From Thiobacillus sp. (GTDB lineage: Bacteria; Pseudomonadota; Gammaproteobacteria; Burkholderiales; Thiobacillaceae), in NCBI GenBank assembly GCA_030692355.1, contig JAUYCF010000047.1, positions 1-64,000 of the forward strand: 64,000 nt of DNA. Reading direction: 5' to 3'. A program made the translations under genes and the position numbers. The notes below the pieces were generated by a model. It saw only the letters and a list, made by a program, of their open reading frames with translations. It had not been told where the DNA came from and made no database searches. Positions 38,376-46,976 of the stretch are shown one piece after another. The number at the start of each line of letters is the position of its first letter. Position 1 is the first letter of the stretch.

Positions 38376-38478
38376 CGTCTTCTCCTGATTGATATTTACC
38401 CCCGGCTTTTATCCTGCCGCCCCATCGACAGGGTCGATTCATGGCTGCGAGCCCTTACTGCATGGTAACGGGCCATTC

Positions 38479-38596
38479 AACCCGGATTGTTCATTGGAGT
38501 GCTTTGGGTAGGGTGCACTCCGTGCACCTTCGGGCGTCAATCGGTGCACGGAGTGCACCCTACGCGCCATAAATCGTCTAATGAACAATCTGGGTT
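38479..38596. repeat. Nested inverted-repeat element (MITE-like)
   Basis: Outer arms AACCCGGATTGTTCATT (38479-38495) and its complement with one mismatch (38580-38596) enclose inner perfect 21-base arms starting GTAGGGTGCACTCCGTGCA (38508-38528 with 38543-38563). The nested layout and ~118-base length suggest a non-autonomous mobile element. It accounts for most of the region between the exported-protein gene and the rubredoxin. Confidence 0.65.
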
Positions 38597-38664
38597 CAAT
38601 ATACCCTATGCACTATCGCCGGTTCCCGCACTTTCTTGAGCGGCTGGACACAAAAAGCCAAACG

Positions 38665-38817
38665 TCAAAACGCAACCCTCTCGAAATCGTCCTTGCGCGC
38701 CCCGCAATCCGGGCAGGTCCAATCGATCGGCACGTCCTCCCGGCGGGCACCGGGCGCAGTCCCGTCCTCGGGTGCAGCGATTTCCTCCCGGTAGAGGTAG
38801 CCGCGGATCGTGCACAT
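38665..38817 (-). CDS. Rubredoxin-like protein with one iron ligand replaced (possibly decaying)
   Basis: A 50-residue rubredoxin: MCTIRGYLYREE, APEDGTAPGARREDVPIDW, then TCPDCGARKDDFERV. Rubredoxins hold iron with two CxxC pairs; here the second pair (C35, C38) is intact but the first reads C2-T-I-R5, with CGC in place of TGC. The usual Trp of PGTRWEDVP is also Arg (CGG for TGG). Upstream codons (GCC GAA TAC AAA AGC TGG) still read like a rubredoxin N-terminus without a start codon. It lies head-to-head with thiD. Either a modified protein or a gene starting to decay. Confidence 0.75.
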   Translation of the reverse strand: MCTIRGYLYREEIAAPEDGTAPGARREDVPIDWTCPDCGARKDDFERVAF

Positions 38818-38899
38818 CCAGCTTTTGTATTCGGCGGGGCCGGCATGGGAGGTAAAGGAATCAGCTAAAATCGGCGCTTGATTCTAAAGCAGCGACGCC

Positions 38900-39742
38900 A
38901 TGCCCCCTATTTTCGTCCCCAAAACCACGCCACCGCTGGTGCTCAGCTTTGCCGCGTCCGATCCGACCGGTGGCGCGGGCATCCAGGCCGACCTGCTGAC
39001 GCTGGCCAGCATGGGCTGCCATCCGCTGTCGGTCATCACCGCGATCACGGTGCAGGACACCGCACGGGTCGACGAAGTGCTCGCCATCGATGCCGAATGG
39101 GTGATGGATCAGGCGCGCATGCTGCTTGAAGACGTGCCGGTGGCCGCGTTCAAGCTCGGCATGCTGGGCAGCCCCGAGTCGATGGCGGTCATCGCCGAAA
39201 TCCTCGCCGACTATCCTGACATCCCGGTCATCCTCGACCCGGTGCTGGCGTCCGGACGCGGCGACGAACTCGCCACCGAGGACATGATCTCCGCCATGCG
39301 CGACCTGCTGATCCCGCAGACCAGCATTCTCACGCCCAACAGCCACGAAGCGCGCCGTCTGGCGCTGTTCGAGTCGGACGAGGACGACATGGACCTCGCC
39401 GCCTGCGCCGCGCACCTGACCGATCTCGGCTGCGAATACGTGCTCATCACCGGCACCCATGAAGCCACGCCGCGCGTGCTGAACAGCCTCTACGACGCCA
39501 ACGGCCATGTGCAGACCGATGCCTGGGACCGCCTGCCCGGCAGCTATCACGGCTCCGGCTGCACGCTCGCCTCGGCCATCGCGGCCGCGCTGGCATATGG
39601 TCAGGACGTGCCGACCGCGGTGCGCGATGCCCAGCACTTCACCTATGAAACGCTGAAGGCCGCCTTCCGTCCCGGCATGGGGCAATACATCCCCGAGCGT
39701 TTCTTCTGGGCCCAGGATGGGCATACGGAAGGCAATGCCTGA
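38900..39742 (+). CDS. thiD: Hydroxymethylpyrimidine/phosphomethylpyrimidine kinase
   Basis: A 280-residue ribokinase-fold enzyme that phosphorylates HMP and HMP-P in thiamine synthesis. Visible are LSFAASDPTGGAGIQADLLT (substrate loop), VILDPVLASGRGDEL and the anion hole GSYHGSGCTLASAIAAAL. It slightly overlaps thiE, which supplies the next thiamine step. A rubredoxin-like gene is divergent from it, an arrangement seen in other betaproteobacteria. Confidence 0.95.
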   Translation: MPPIFVPKTTPPLVLSFAASDPTGGAGIQADLLTLASMGCHPLSVITAITVQDTARVDEVLAIDAEWVMDQARMLLEDVPVAAFKLGMLGSPESMAVIAEILADYPDIPVILDPVLASGRGDELATEDMISAMRDLLIPQTSILTPNSHEARRLALFESDEDDMDLAACAAHLTDLGCEYVLITGTHEATPRVLNSLYDANGHVQTDAWDRLPGSYHGSGCTLASAIAAALAYGQDVPTAVRDAQHFTYETLKAAFRPGMGQYIPERFFWAQDGHTEGNA

Positions 39743-40379
39743 TTCGGCAAAATTCCCCGGCGGCGTGTACGCCATCACCCCCGAAACCGCGGACACCGGA
39801 TATTTGCTGGCGCAGGTCGAAGCGGCGCTGGCGGGCGGCGTGGCCGCCGTGCAATACCGCGACAAGTCGGGCGACGTGGCGCGCCGCCACGAACAGGCGA
39901 GCGAACTGGTCGCGCTGTGCCGCCCATTCGGCGTGCCGCTGATCGTCAACGACGACCTGCGGCTGGCCGACCTGTGCGACGCCGACGGCATCCACCTGGG
40001 GCGCGACGACGCCAGCCTGCGCGAGGCGCGCATCATTCTCGGCAAGCGCAAACTCATCGGTGCATCGTGCTATCAAAGCCTCGAACATGCGTTGGCCGCG
40101 CAGGCCGCCGGTGCCGATTATGTCGCCTTCGGCAGCTTCTTTGCGTCGCCGACCAAGCCGGCCGCCGGGCGCGCCGGCCTCGACCTGCTGCGCGAGGCGG
40201 CGCCGCGGGTCCACGTGCCGCTGGTCGCCATCGGCGGCATCACGCTCACCAATGCGCCCGCTTTACTGGACGCCGGCGCCGACAGCCTCGCGGTGCTGTC
40301 GGCCCTGTTCGACACGCCCGACATCCGCGCAGCCGCGCGCGCCCTGAATCATTTATTTGAAACGGAATCCGAACAATGA
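39735..40379 (+). CDS. thiE: Thiamine-phosphate synthase
   Basis: A 214-residue TIM-barrel enzyme that joins HMP-PP and the thiazole phosphate. Motifs: VQYRDKSGD (Arg/Lys for pyrophosphate), [52 protein letters not shown] (with SPTKP) and VAIGGIT. ATG 39735 is chosen because GGAAGG precedes it; ATG 39717 is also in frame. Its stop overlaps hemL as ATGA. Confidence 0.94.
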   Translation: MPDSAKFPGGVYAITPETADTGYLLAQVEAALAGGVAAVQYRDKSGDVARRHEQASELVALCRPFGVPLIVNDDLRLADLCDADGIHLGRDDASLREARIILGKRKLIGASCYQSLEHALAAQAAGADYVAFGSFFASPTKPAAGRAGLDLLREAAPRVHVPLVAIGGITLTNAPALLDAGADSLAVLSALFDTPDIRAAARALNHLFETESEQ

Positions 40380-41653
40380 CCCGCAACGAACAGCTTTTCG
40401 AACAATCGCAACACGTCATCCCCGGCGGAGTGAACTCCCCGGTGCGCGCCTTCAAGAGCGTCGGCGGCACCCCGGTGTTCTTCAGCCGCGCCAAGGGATC
40501 GCGCGTGTGGGACGCCGACGGCCGCGAATACATCGACTACGTCGGCTCGTGGGGCCCGGCCATCCTCGGCCACGCCCACCCCGGCACGGTGAAAGCGGTG
40601 CAGGACGCCGCCGCCAACGGCCTGTCGTTCGGCGCGCCGTCCGAGGCCGAACTCACCGTCGCCCGCCGCATCATCGAACTGGTGCCGAGCATCGAGAAGG
40701 TGCGCCTGGTATCAAGCGGCACCGAGGCGACGATGAGCGCGATCCGCCTGGCCAGAGGATTTACCGGGCGCAGCAAGTTCATCAAGTTCGAGGGCTGCTA
40801 CCACGGCCACGCCGACTTTCTCCTGGTGAAGGCCGGCTCCGGCGCGCTCACCTTCGGCAACCCCACCTCGGCCGGGGTGCCGCCCGAAACCGCGGCGCAG
40901 ACGATCGTGCTCGACTACAACGACGTCGTCGGGCTGGAAAAAACCTTCGCCGAAATCGGGTCGGAAATTGCCTGCATCATCGTCGAGCCCTTCGCCGGCA
41001 ACATGAACCTGGTCAAGCCGACTGCAGAATTCATGGCCGCGATGCGCCGGCTGTGCGACGCGCACGGTGCGCTGCTGATCTTCGACGAGGTGATGACCGG
41101 CTTCCGCGTCGACCTCGGCTGCGCGCAGAAACTACTCGGCATCAAGCCTGATCTGACCACGCTCGGCAAGGTCATCGGCGGCGGCATGCCGGTGGGCGCC
41201 TTCGGCGGCCGCGCCGACGTCATGGACAAGCTGGCGCCGACCGGCCCGGTGTACCAGGCCGGCACGCTGTCGGGCAACCCGGTCGCGGTGGCCGCCGGGC
41301 TGGCCACGCTCGCCGCGATTTCCGAACCGGGCTTCCACGCGCGCCTCGCCGCCAGCACCGAGCGGCTGGTGAAAGGGCTGACCCTGGCCGCCGCGGACGC
41401 CGGCGTCACCTTCTGCGCCGACTCGGTCGGCGGCATGTTCGGCCTGTATTTCGCGGCCAGGCCGCCGGCGAGCTTTGCCGAAGTGATGCAATGCGACAAG
41501 GAAAAATTCAACCGCTTCTTCCACGCCATGCTCGACCGCGGCATCTACCTCGCGCCGTCGGCATTCGAGGCGGGCTTCGTCTCGGCCGCCCACAGCGACG
41601 CCGACATCGACGCCACCATCGCCGCCGCACGTGACGTGTTCAAGACGCTTTAA
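40376..41653 (+). CDS. hemL: Glutamate-1-semialdehyde 2,1-aminomutase
   Basis: A 425-residue PLP enzyme that makes 5-aminolevulinate for haem from glutamate-1-semialdehyde. The PLP lysine is about K265 in [18 protein letters not shown]; the N-terminal [11 protein letters not shown] and [16 protein letters not shown] are family signatures. Translation is coupled to thiE. The hemC/hemD/hemX/hemY cluster lies 7 kb downstream on the other strand. Confidence 0.96.
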   Translation: MTRNEQLFEQSQHVIPGGVNSPVRAFKSVGGTPVFFSRAKGSRVWDADGREYIDYVGSWGPAILGHAHPGTVKAVQDAAANGLSFGAPSEAELTVARRIIELVPSIEKVRLVSSGTEATMSAIRLARGFTGRSKFIKFEGCYHGHADFLLVKAGSGALTFGNPTSAGVPPETAAQTIVLDYNDVVGLEKTFAEIGSEIACIIVEPFAGNMNLVKPTAEFMAAMRRLCDAHGALLIFDEVMTGFRVDLGCAQKLLGIKPDLTTLGKVIGGGMPVGAFGGRADVMDKLAPTGPVYQAGTLSGNPVAVAAGLATLAAISEPGFHARLAASTERLVKGLTLAAADAGVTFCADSVGGMFGLYFAARPPASFAEVMQCDKEKFNRFFHAMLDRGIYLAPSAFEAGFVSAAHSDADIDATIAAARDVFKTL

Positions 41654-41754
41654 AGACTTTGTTCGCGAAGTTCGCGAAAGAGGGTATCCCCTTCGCGTTC
41701 CTTCGCGTCCTTTATGCCCTCCGGGTATTCGCGGATAAAAAAAGGTTTTTCCGC

Positions 41755-42822
41755 ATGAACGACGAACTTTCCCCCGAAGACGAGCTGCGCCTCAACGTCC
41801 TGTTCAACACCGAACTCAAGGCCGTCCGCATCGACGAATCGAACATGACGCTGTGGGCGCTGACGCCGCAAGGCGAGGCCAGCGTGCCGCTGAAACCCAA
41901 CGAGCGCGCCGATCGCTACCTGAAGCGGGTGCGCGAGATGCTGTCCGGCCACGCGCTCGGTTCGCCCGGCGGCTACCCGGTCCACCTGACGCGCTGGACC
42001 CGGCAGTCGCAGGCCGGGTTGTCGATCCAGCACCTGGCGCAGCTGCTGCTGATCGCCGAAGAAGAAGCGGTGGTGGCGGTGGTGCACTCGCCCGCGCTCA
42101 CCGACGAACTGGCACGCTACGCCTGGTGGTGCATGCCGACCCTCGAGAACGCGCGGCTGATGCTGATGCGCGATGCGGTGTGCCGCGGCAGCATGGGGCG
42201 CACGCTCGCCCAATTCCTGGTCGACCATCTGGCGTTCCTGCACGAGGACGACGTCGGCATTCTCGATACCGTCGCGGTGATGCTGGTTTCGGGCGTGCTC
42301 ACCGATGCCGAGCGGCTGGCGATCTGGAAGCGCGGCAACAGCCGCAATTCGTATTACGTGGCCTTCCTCGAACTGCAGCCGGACCAGCTGCCCAATCCGC
42401 GTCCTGCGCGCACCGACCACACCGGCGTGCCGCATCTCGCCGGCAACCCTTACGGCACGCTACTGGAAAAAGCGCTGGCGGCGCAGGGGCAGACCTTCCT
42501 CGCCACCGTCGCGCTGGTTCTCGATCGTCCGGAAATTCAGGAAGTGGTAAATCACACCCTGGATGCGCTGGCGCAATGGTGCGCGCCCTTGCGCCAGGCC
42601 GACGAAGCCACGCGCAACGCGGCGCGCGCCGCCCTGCCCGGCGCTGCGCCGCAATTTGAAATGGATTGTGCCGCGCTCGACGCACTGGCCGCGGCGGATG
42701 CCGACAGCGTGCGCCCGATCTTCCTCAAGACCACCGCGGTCGGCTCGCTGATGCGGCGCAAGATCCAGCCCGTCGTCACGCCGCTGCTGGACGCGATCGA
42801 GGTATTGCGACGCCAGCCATAA
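41755..42822 (+). CDS. dsrS: DsrS-like sulfur-metabolism protein
   Basis: A 355-residue cytoplasmic protein with LSPEDELRLNVLFNTELKAVRIDESNM, GSPGGYPVHLTRWTR and DELARYAWWCMPTLENARLML, which I recognise as DsrS, a protein of unknown role first named from the dsr gene cluster of sulfur oxidisers. It lies here next to hemL, away from any dsr genes in this window. ATG 41755 fits the homologue start. The 41654-41754 leader carries TTCGCGAAG-TTCGCGAA tandem repeats. The assignment is from memory of the family. Confidence 0.6.
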   Translation: MNDELSPEDELRLNVLFNTELKAVRIDESNMTLWALTPQGEASVPLKPNERADRYLKRVREMLSGHALGSPGGYPVHLTRWTRQSQAGLSIQHLAQLLLIAEEEAVVAVVHSPALTDELARYAWWCMPTLENARLMLMRDAVCRGSMGRTLAQFLVDHLAFLHEDDVGILDTVAVMLVSGVLTDAERLAIWKRGNSRNSYYVAFLELQPDQLPNPRPARTDHTGVPHLAGNPYGTLLEKALAAQGQTFLATVALVLDRPEIQEVVNHTLDALAQWCAPLRQADEATRNAARAALPGAAPQFEMDCAALDALAAADADSVRPIFLKTTAVGSLMRRKIQPVVTPLLDAIEVLRRQP

Positions 42823-42837
42823 GCCGGCCGGGATGCG

Positions 42838-45099
42838 TCAGCGTCCCAGCGCCGAGTCGATGCTCGCCAGGAACTTGTCGGCCTTCTCGAAGCCGATTAC
42901 CTTGAAATCCGACTGCGCACCTGCGGCGTTCCAGAAAATAATCCCGGGCGGGCCGAACAGGTTAAAGCGCTTGAGCAGCGCCTTGTCGGCGTCGCTGTTG
43001 GCGGTGACGTCGGCTTTCAGCAGCACCACGTCCGCCAAGCGCGCCTGCACCCGGGCGTCGCTGAAGGTGAAGCTTTCCATTTCCTTGCACGAGACGCACC
43101 AGTCGGCATAGAAATCGAGCATCACCGCGCGGCCGTCGGCCCTGGCGGCGGCCAGGCGCGCGTCAAGTTCGGCCACGTCCTTCACCTTCTCGAACGCCAG
43201 ACCCTTCTGCTCGGCCGCCATCGCCACGCCGCCGCCCTTGAAGACATCGAGCGGCTGCAGCAGATTGCGGCTGCCCGCCAGCATGCCGAGCAGGATCGCC
43301 AGGCCGCCGATCAGCAACACCACGCCCAGCCCCTTCCACAGACGCGACCAACCGGTCGCATGGGCGGGCAGCGGGTCGAGCGCATGCAGGAAGATCGCGC
43401 ACGCGATCAGCAGCAGCGCCCACAACAGCATGCCGACCCAGCCCGGAACGACCGGCGAGATCAGATAGATGGCGATGGCCAGCATCATCACGCCGAAGAA
43501 GTACTTCACCGCATTCATCCAGCCGCCTGCGCGCGGCAGCAGGGCGCCGGCGGACAGGCCGATCAGCAGCAGCGGCACGCCCATGCCCAGCGCCAGCACG
43601 AACAGCGCGACGCCACCGAGCACGGTGTTACCGGTCTGCGCAATGAAGGCCAGCGCGGCGGCCAGCGGCGGCGCGACGCAGGGGCCGAGAATGACCGCCG
43701 ACAGCGCGCCCATGGCGAACACGCCGAAGAAGTTGCCGCCTTTCATCTTGTTGGCGCGCTCGGAAAACTTGCTCTGCAGCGCGCTCGGCAATTGCAGTTC
43801 GTAAAAGCCGAACATGGACAGCGCCAGACCGACGAAAATCAGCGCACCAACGCCGAGCGCCCACGGGTTCTGCAAGGCGTTGGAAATCAGGGTGCCGGAC
43901 AGCGCCGCCGCCACGCCGGCCACCGCATAGGTGATCGCCATGCCCAGCACGTAGGCGAGCGACAGCAGGAAGCCGCTGGTCTTGGTCACTTTGGTGTTCT
44001 GCCCGGCGATGATGCCCGACAGGATCGGAATCATCGGGAACACGCAGGGTGTCAACGCCAGCAGCAGGCCGAGGCCGAAGAAGGTGGCGACCACCGGCCA
44101 GAAGCTGCCGCCCTTCAGCACGCGCTCGATGCGCGAGGTATCGGATTCATTGGCGGGCTCGGCCGGTGCGGCCTGTGCGCCGGCAATGACTGCCGCACCG
44201 GCGGTCAGCGTGAAGTCGCGCGTGATCGGCGGGTAGCACACGCCGACCGCCTCGTTGCAGCCCTGCCAGGTGGCTTCCAGCACCAGCTGCTCGCCTGCGG
44301 CGAGTGCGCGCGACAGCGTCACGCCGGCGGCAAAATCCTGGTGGTAGACCTCGGTGCGGCCAAAGTTCGGGTCGTCCTTGACCTCGCCCGCCGGGGTGTC
44401 GACGCTCGCCACTTTCACGTCGGCGGGCGACTTGACGATATAGGCGAGCTTGTCGCGATACAGGTAGGTGTCGGGCGTCAACGTGTAATCGAGCCTGGCC
44501 GTCCGCGCATCCGGCATCGCCGCGGCAACCAGGAAGGCCTCTTCCGGCGGCAGCAGCTTCGGCATGCCCGCATCGCCCAGCAGGCTGCGCAGGCCATCCA
44601 GCGCGGAACGGGATGCGGCGGGTGCGGCGACGGGCGCTGCCACGACGGCAGCCGCCGGCGCGGGCAGCTTGATCGTCATGCTCCCGGTTTGCGGGACGTA
44701 ACACAGCCCGGCGTCGGCGCAGCCCTGCGAAACGGCTTTCAGGGTGACCGAATCGGTGCCCGGGACGCGCTGGATCGGCAGCGCGATGCGCACGTCCTTG
44801 CTATAGGTTTCGACCTTGCCGAAGAACTCGTCGTCCTTCACCTTGCCGGCGGGCAGCTGCGGCGCACCCAGCGTGGCGCCGGCGGCTTCGAACTGGAACT
44901 TGTCGCGGTACATGTAATAGCCGTCGGCAATCTGCCAGCGCGCTTCCAGCGTGTTGGCGTCGAGCGCACGCGCCGAGAACTTGAACGCGATTTCCGGGTC
45001 AAGAAACTCTTCGGCGTGGGCCACTGGAAAAAACGCCAGCGCGCCCCAAAGTAACGGCAGTGCGCCGAGCATACGAATCCACTTATTATTCTTGATCAT
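42838..45099 (-). CDS. dsbD: Thiol:disulfide interchange protein DsbD with duplicated N-terminal domain
   Basis: A 753-residue membrane reductase that carries electrons from cytoplasmic thioredoxin to the periplasm. After the signal peptide there are two alpha domains: about 30-150 (GYYMYRDKFQFE ... GCADAGLCYVP) and about 195-310 (DTYLYRDKLAYI ... GCNEAVGVCYPP). Then come eight membrane helices with TPCVFPM and GPCVAPPL, and a C-terminal thioredoxin domain with WCVSC near 668. E. coli DsbD has one alpha domain and about 565 residues, so the extra length is the duplicated domain. The cutA stop overlaps its start. Confidence 0.93.
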   Translation of the reverse strand: MIKNNKWIRMLGALPLLWGALAFFPVAHAEEFLDPEIAFKFSARALDANTLEARWQIADGYYMYRDKFQFEAAGATLGAPQLPAGKVKDDEFFGKVETYSKDVRIALPIQRVPGTDSVTLKAVSQGCADAGLCYVPQTGSMTIKLPAPAAAVVAAPVAAPAASRSALDGLRSLLGDAGMPKLLPPEEAFLVAAAMPDARTARLDYTLTPDTYLYRDKLAYIVKSPADVKVASVDTPAGEVKDDPNFGRTEVYHQDFAAGVTLSRALAAGEQLVLEATWQGCNEAVGVCYPPITRDFTLTAGAAVIAGAQAAPAEPANESDTSRIERVLKGGSFWPVVATFFGLGLLLALTPCVFPMIPILSGIIAGQNTKVTKTSGFLLSLAYVLGMAITYAVAGVAAALSGTLISNALQNPWALGVGALIFVGLALSMFGFYELQLPSALQSKFSERANKMKGGNFFGVFAMGALSAVILGPCVAPPLAAALAFIAQTGNTVLGGVALFVLALGMGVPLLLIGLSAGALLPRAGGWMNAVKYFFGVMMLAIAIYLISPVVPGWVGMLLWALLLIACAIFLHALDPLPAHATGWSRLWKGLGVVLLIGGLAILLGMLAGSRNLLQPLDVFKGGGVAMAAEQKGLAFEKVKDVAELDARLAAARADGRAVMLDFYADWCVSCKEMESFTFSDARVQARLADVVLLKADVTANSDADKALLKRFNLFGPPGIIFWNAAGAQSDFKVIGFEKADKFLASIDSALGR

Positions 45100-45415
45100 G
45101 CTTTTCAGTCTCCGTGGCCAGCCAGCCGAGATAGGCAGGCAGTCCGTGCGTTATGGGTAGAGCAATCAGTTCAGGTACATCGTAAGGATGCTGCGCGCGA
45201 ACAATTTCTTCAACCAGCGGGTAGTTTGCCGCGGTGGTCTTGATCAGCAGCGGGATTTCGTCTGCCGCTTCCACTGCGCCCTGCCAACGATAAATGGAGC
45301 GGCACGCCGCCAAAACGTTCACGCATGCTGCCGCGCGCCGTTCGATCAGCGCGTGCGCCAGTTTTTCGGCGTTCGCGACATCGGGTAAATTCGTCAAGAT
45401 TAACAAAGGTTCCAT
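45086..45415 (-). CDS. cutA: CutA divalent-cation tolerance family protein
   Basis: A 109-residue CutA1-type protein (ILTNLPDVANAEKLAHALIERRAAACVNVL ... IYRWQGAVEAADEIPLLIKT ... HPYDVPELIALPI), a stable trimer linked to copper tolerance. Its stop lies inside the dsbD start region (14-base overlap); cutA-dsbD linkage is widespread. ATG 45415 is used. Its start abuts that of the divergent fxsA, with only three bases between. Confidence 0.93.
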   Translation of the reverse strand: MEPLLILTNLPDVANAEKLAHALIERRAAACVNVLAACRSIYRWQGAVEAADEIPLLIKTTAANYPLVEEIVRAQHPYDVPELIALPITHGLPAYLGWLATETEKHDQE

Positions 45416-45418
45416 CAC

Positions 45419-45871
45419 ATGCGCTCTGGTTGGATCGTGCTACTGCTGCTGTCGTTTCCGGTTCTGGAAGCCATCGGCATCTTCTGGATGGCCAGCGCCA
45501 TCGGCGGCTGGGTGCTGCTGTGGCTGTTGCTGGCCGCCATCGCCGGGATCATGCTGATTCGTGTCGAGCGCGTCGCCTGGGGGGCGCGCCTGCTGTTTTC
45601 GGTGCAGTCCGGCGCGAATCCGCTGGCCGCGATGTTTGCCAGCGGGCGTATTCTGCTCGCCGGCGGCCTGCTTGTCTTCCCCGGCTTCATCAGCGATGCG
45701 ATCGCGCTGGGGCTGCTGCTGATTCCGGGCACCTGGGCCGGGCGCAAGCGAGACCCGCTGCGGCCGGCGAATGACGATGTTCCCTTCCCCGAACCCCCTC
45801 CCACACGGGGCGAAACACCCGCCACGATCGATGGCGAGTTCAAGCGCGAGCCGGACGACCGGCTGCGTTAG
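45419..45871 (+). CDS. fxsA: FxsA family inner-membrane protein
   Basis: A 150-residue protein with two to three N-terminal membrane segments (LLLLSFPVLEAIGIFWMASAIGGW, VLLWLLLAAIAGIMLI) and LLVFPGFISDAIALGLLLIPG, the FxsA signature; E. coli FxsA affects phage T7 exclusion. The C-terminal tail is cytoplasmic and Pro-rich. An AAGG ribosome site lies within the first codons of the divergent cutA. Its TAG stop falls at the edge of a repeat element. Confidence 0.88.
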   Translation: MRSGWIVLLLLSFPVLEAIGIFWMASAIGGWVLLWLLLAAIAGIMLIRVERVAWGARLLFSVQSGANPLAAMFASGRILLAGGLLVFPGFISDAIALGLLLIPGTWAGRKRDPLRPANDDVPFPEPPPTRGETPATIDGEFKREPDDRLR

Positions 45872-46006
45872 GGAAACGCTGAACAATTCAATATGGCCGT
45901 CATTGCGAGCGAAGCGAAGCAATCCAGCGTATTGATTAAGCAGGCATTTCTGGATTGCCGCGTCGCTACGCTCCTCGCAATGACGAATTAATCAGCGTTT
46001 CCTTAA
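45869..46006. repeat. ~138-base inverted-repeat element between convergent genes
   Basis: Outer arms GGAAACGCTGA (45872-45882) and TCAGCGTTTCC (45992-46002) enclose inner arms GTCATTGCGAGCGAAGCGA...AATCCAG and its imperfect complement (45952-45985). The GTCATTGCGAGCGAAGC core is a widespread proteobacterial repeat. The element touches the fxsA stop on one side and supplies the TAA stop of the epimerase gene on the other. A degenerate copy lies at 27291-27425. Confidence 0.75.
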
Positions 46007-46887
46007 AACAGCTTCATCTGCCCGCGCGCCTGCTTGATCTCGCGCAGCAAATCATCCGAAGTCGGGTAGCGGTATTTCAGCCGCAGTTCGCGCGTGGCGC
46101 GCGCGTTCGACAGCTGGCGCGACTCGCGCAGGAACGACAGCAGGGCTGCGGACAGCACCTTCTCCGCCTCGGCACGTTCGACCCGTGGCGGCCGCGGCAG
46201 GTCGAACGCATCGGCGCAGCTGTCGAACCAGTCGCCCATTTTCATGGGATGCGCGTCGACCGCATGGTAGATGCGTTGCGAGCGCCCGCGAAACAGCGCC
46301 GCCCACGCCAGCCGCGCCAGATCGTCGGCATGGATGTGGTTGGTGTAGCTGTCGTCCTGCGCAACCAGCGCCGGGGTGCCGCGCCGGATGCGTTCCAGCG
46401 GCAGGCGGTCGGCGGCATAGATTCCCGGCGCGCGCAGGATCGTCACCTGCACCCGCTGCGTTTCACCCCAGGTGCGCAAGCGGCGCTCGGCGTCGACCCG
46501 CCGTACCGCACGGCCGTTCACCGGCGCCACCGGGCGCGTTTCGGCGACCCAGTTGCCGCCGCAGTCGCCGTACACGCCGCTGGTGCTGATGTAGACCAGC
46601 GCGCCCGGGGGGCGGCGCCCCAACGCGTGCAGCAGGTGCGCGGTGCGCGGATCGGTGCTGCCGGCGTTGGGCGGCGGCGCAAAGTGGAACACGCCGTCGA
46701 CGCGCGGCAGGCGCTTCAACGTGGCCGGCACGTCGAGGTCGCCGACAATCGGCGTCACACCGAGGGCGCGCAGCTCGGCGGCGCGCTCGGGGCGGCGGAT
46801 CATGCCGATGAATTCCGCCTGCCCGGCGTAGCGCCGCACCAGCCGCTCGGCGACATCGCCGAATCCCACGATCAATATTTTTTTCAT
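46003..46887 (-). CDS. NAD-dependent epimerase/dehydratase family (extended SDR) protein
   Basis: A 294-residue Rossmann protein. The dinucleotide loop is ILIVGFGDVAERL (GxGxxx form), then STSGVYGDCGGNW with the catalytic Tyr, and ILRAPGIYAADRLPLERIRRGTPAL. The classical YxxxK lysine is not obvious (VYGDCGG / RRVDAERRL), so it may be an atypical SDR such as the YeeZ-like group that acts on sugar nucleotides or remains uncharacterised. Its stop lies in the repeat element at 45869-46006. Confidence 0.83.
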   Translation of the reverse strand: MKKILIVGFGDVAERLVRRYAGQAEFIGMIRRPERAAELRALGVTPIVGDLDVPATLKRLPRVDGVFHFAPPPNAGSTDPRTAHLLHALGRRPPGALVYISTSGVYGDCGGNWVAETRPVAPVNGRAVRRVDAERRLRTWGETQRVQVTILRAPGIYAADRLPLERIRRGTPALVAQDDSYTNHIHADDLARLAWAALFRGRSQRIYHAVDAHPMKMGDWFDSCADAFDLPRPPRVERAEAEKVLSAALLSFLRESRQLSNARATRELRLKYRYPTSDDLLREIKQARGQMKLF

Positions 46888-46976
46888 GCCGCTGTAACCC
46901 TATCCGCGCAAGGGTAAAAACCCGGCGCACTCAAGCGATAATTTAACAAATCATCATCGCATTTTAAGCGCACATC

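Noticed and set aside
38581-38868. 95-codon plus-strand frame before thiD
   Set aside because: It lies opposite the rubredoxin-like gene, whose CPDCG motif and composition identify the true strand.
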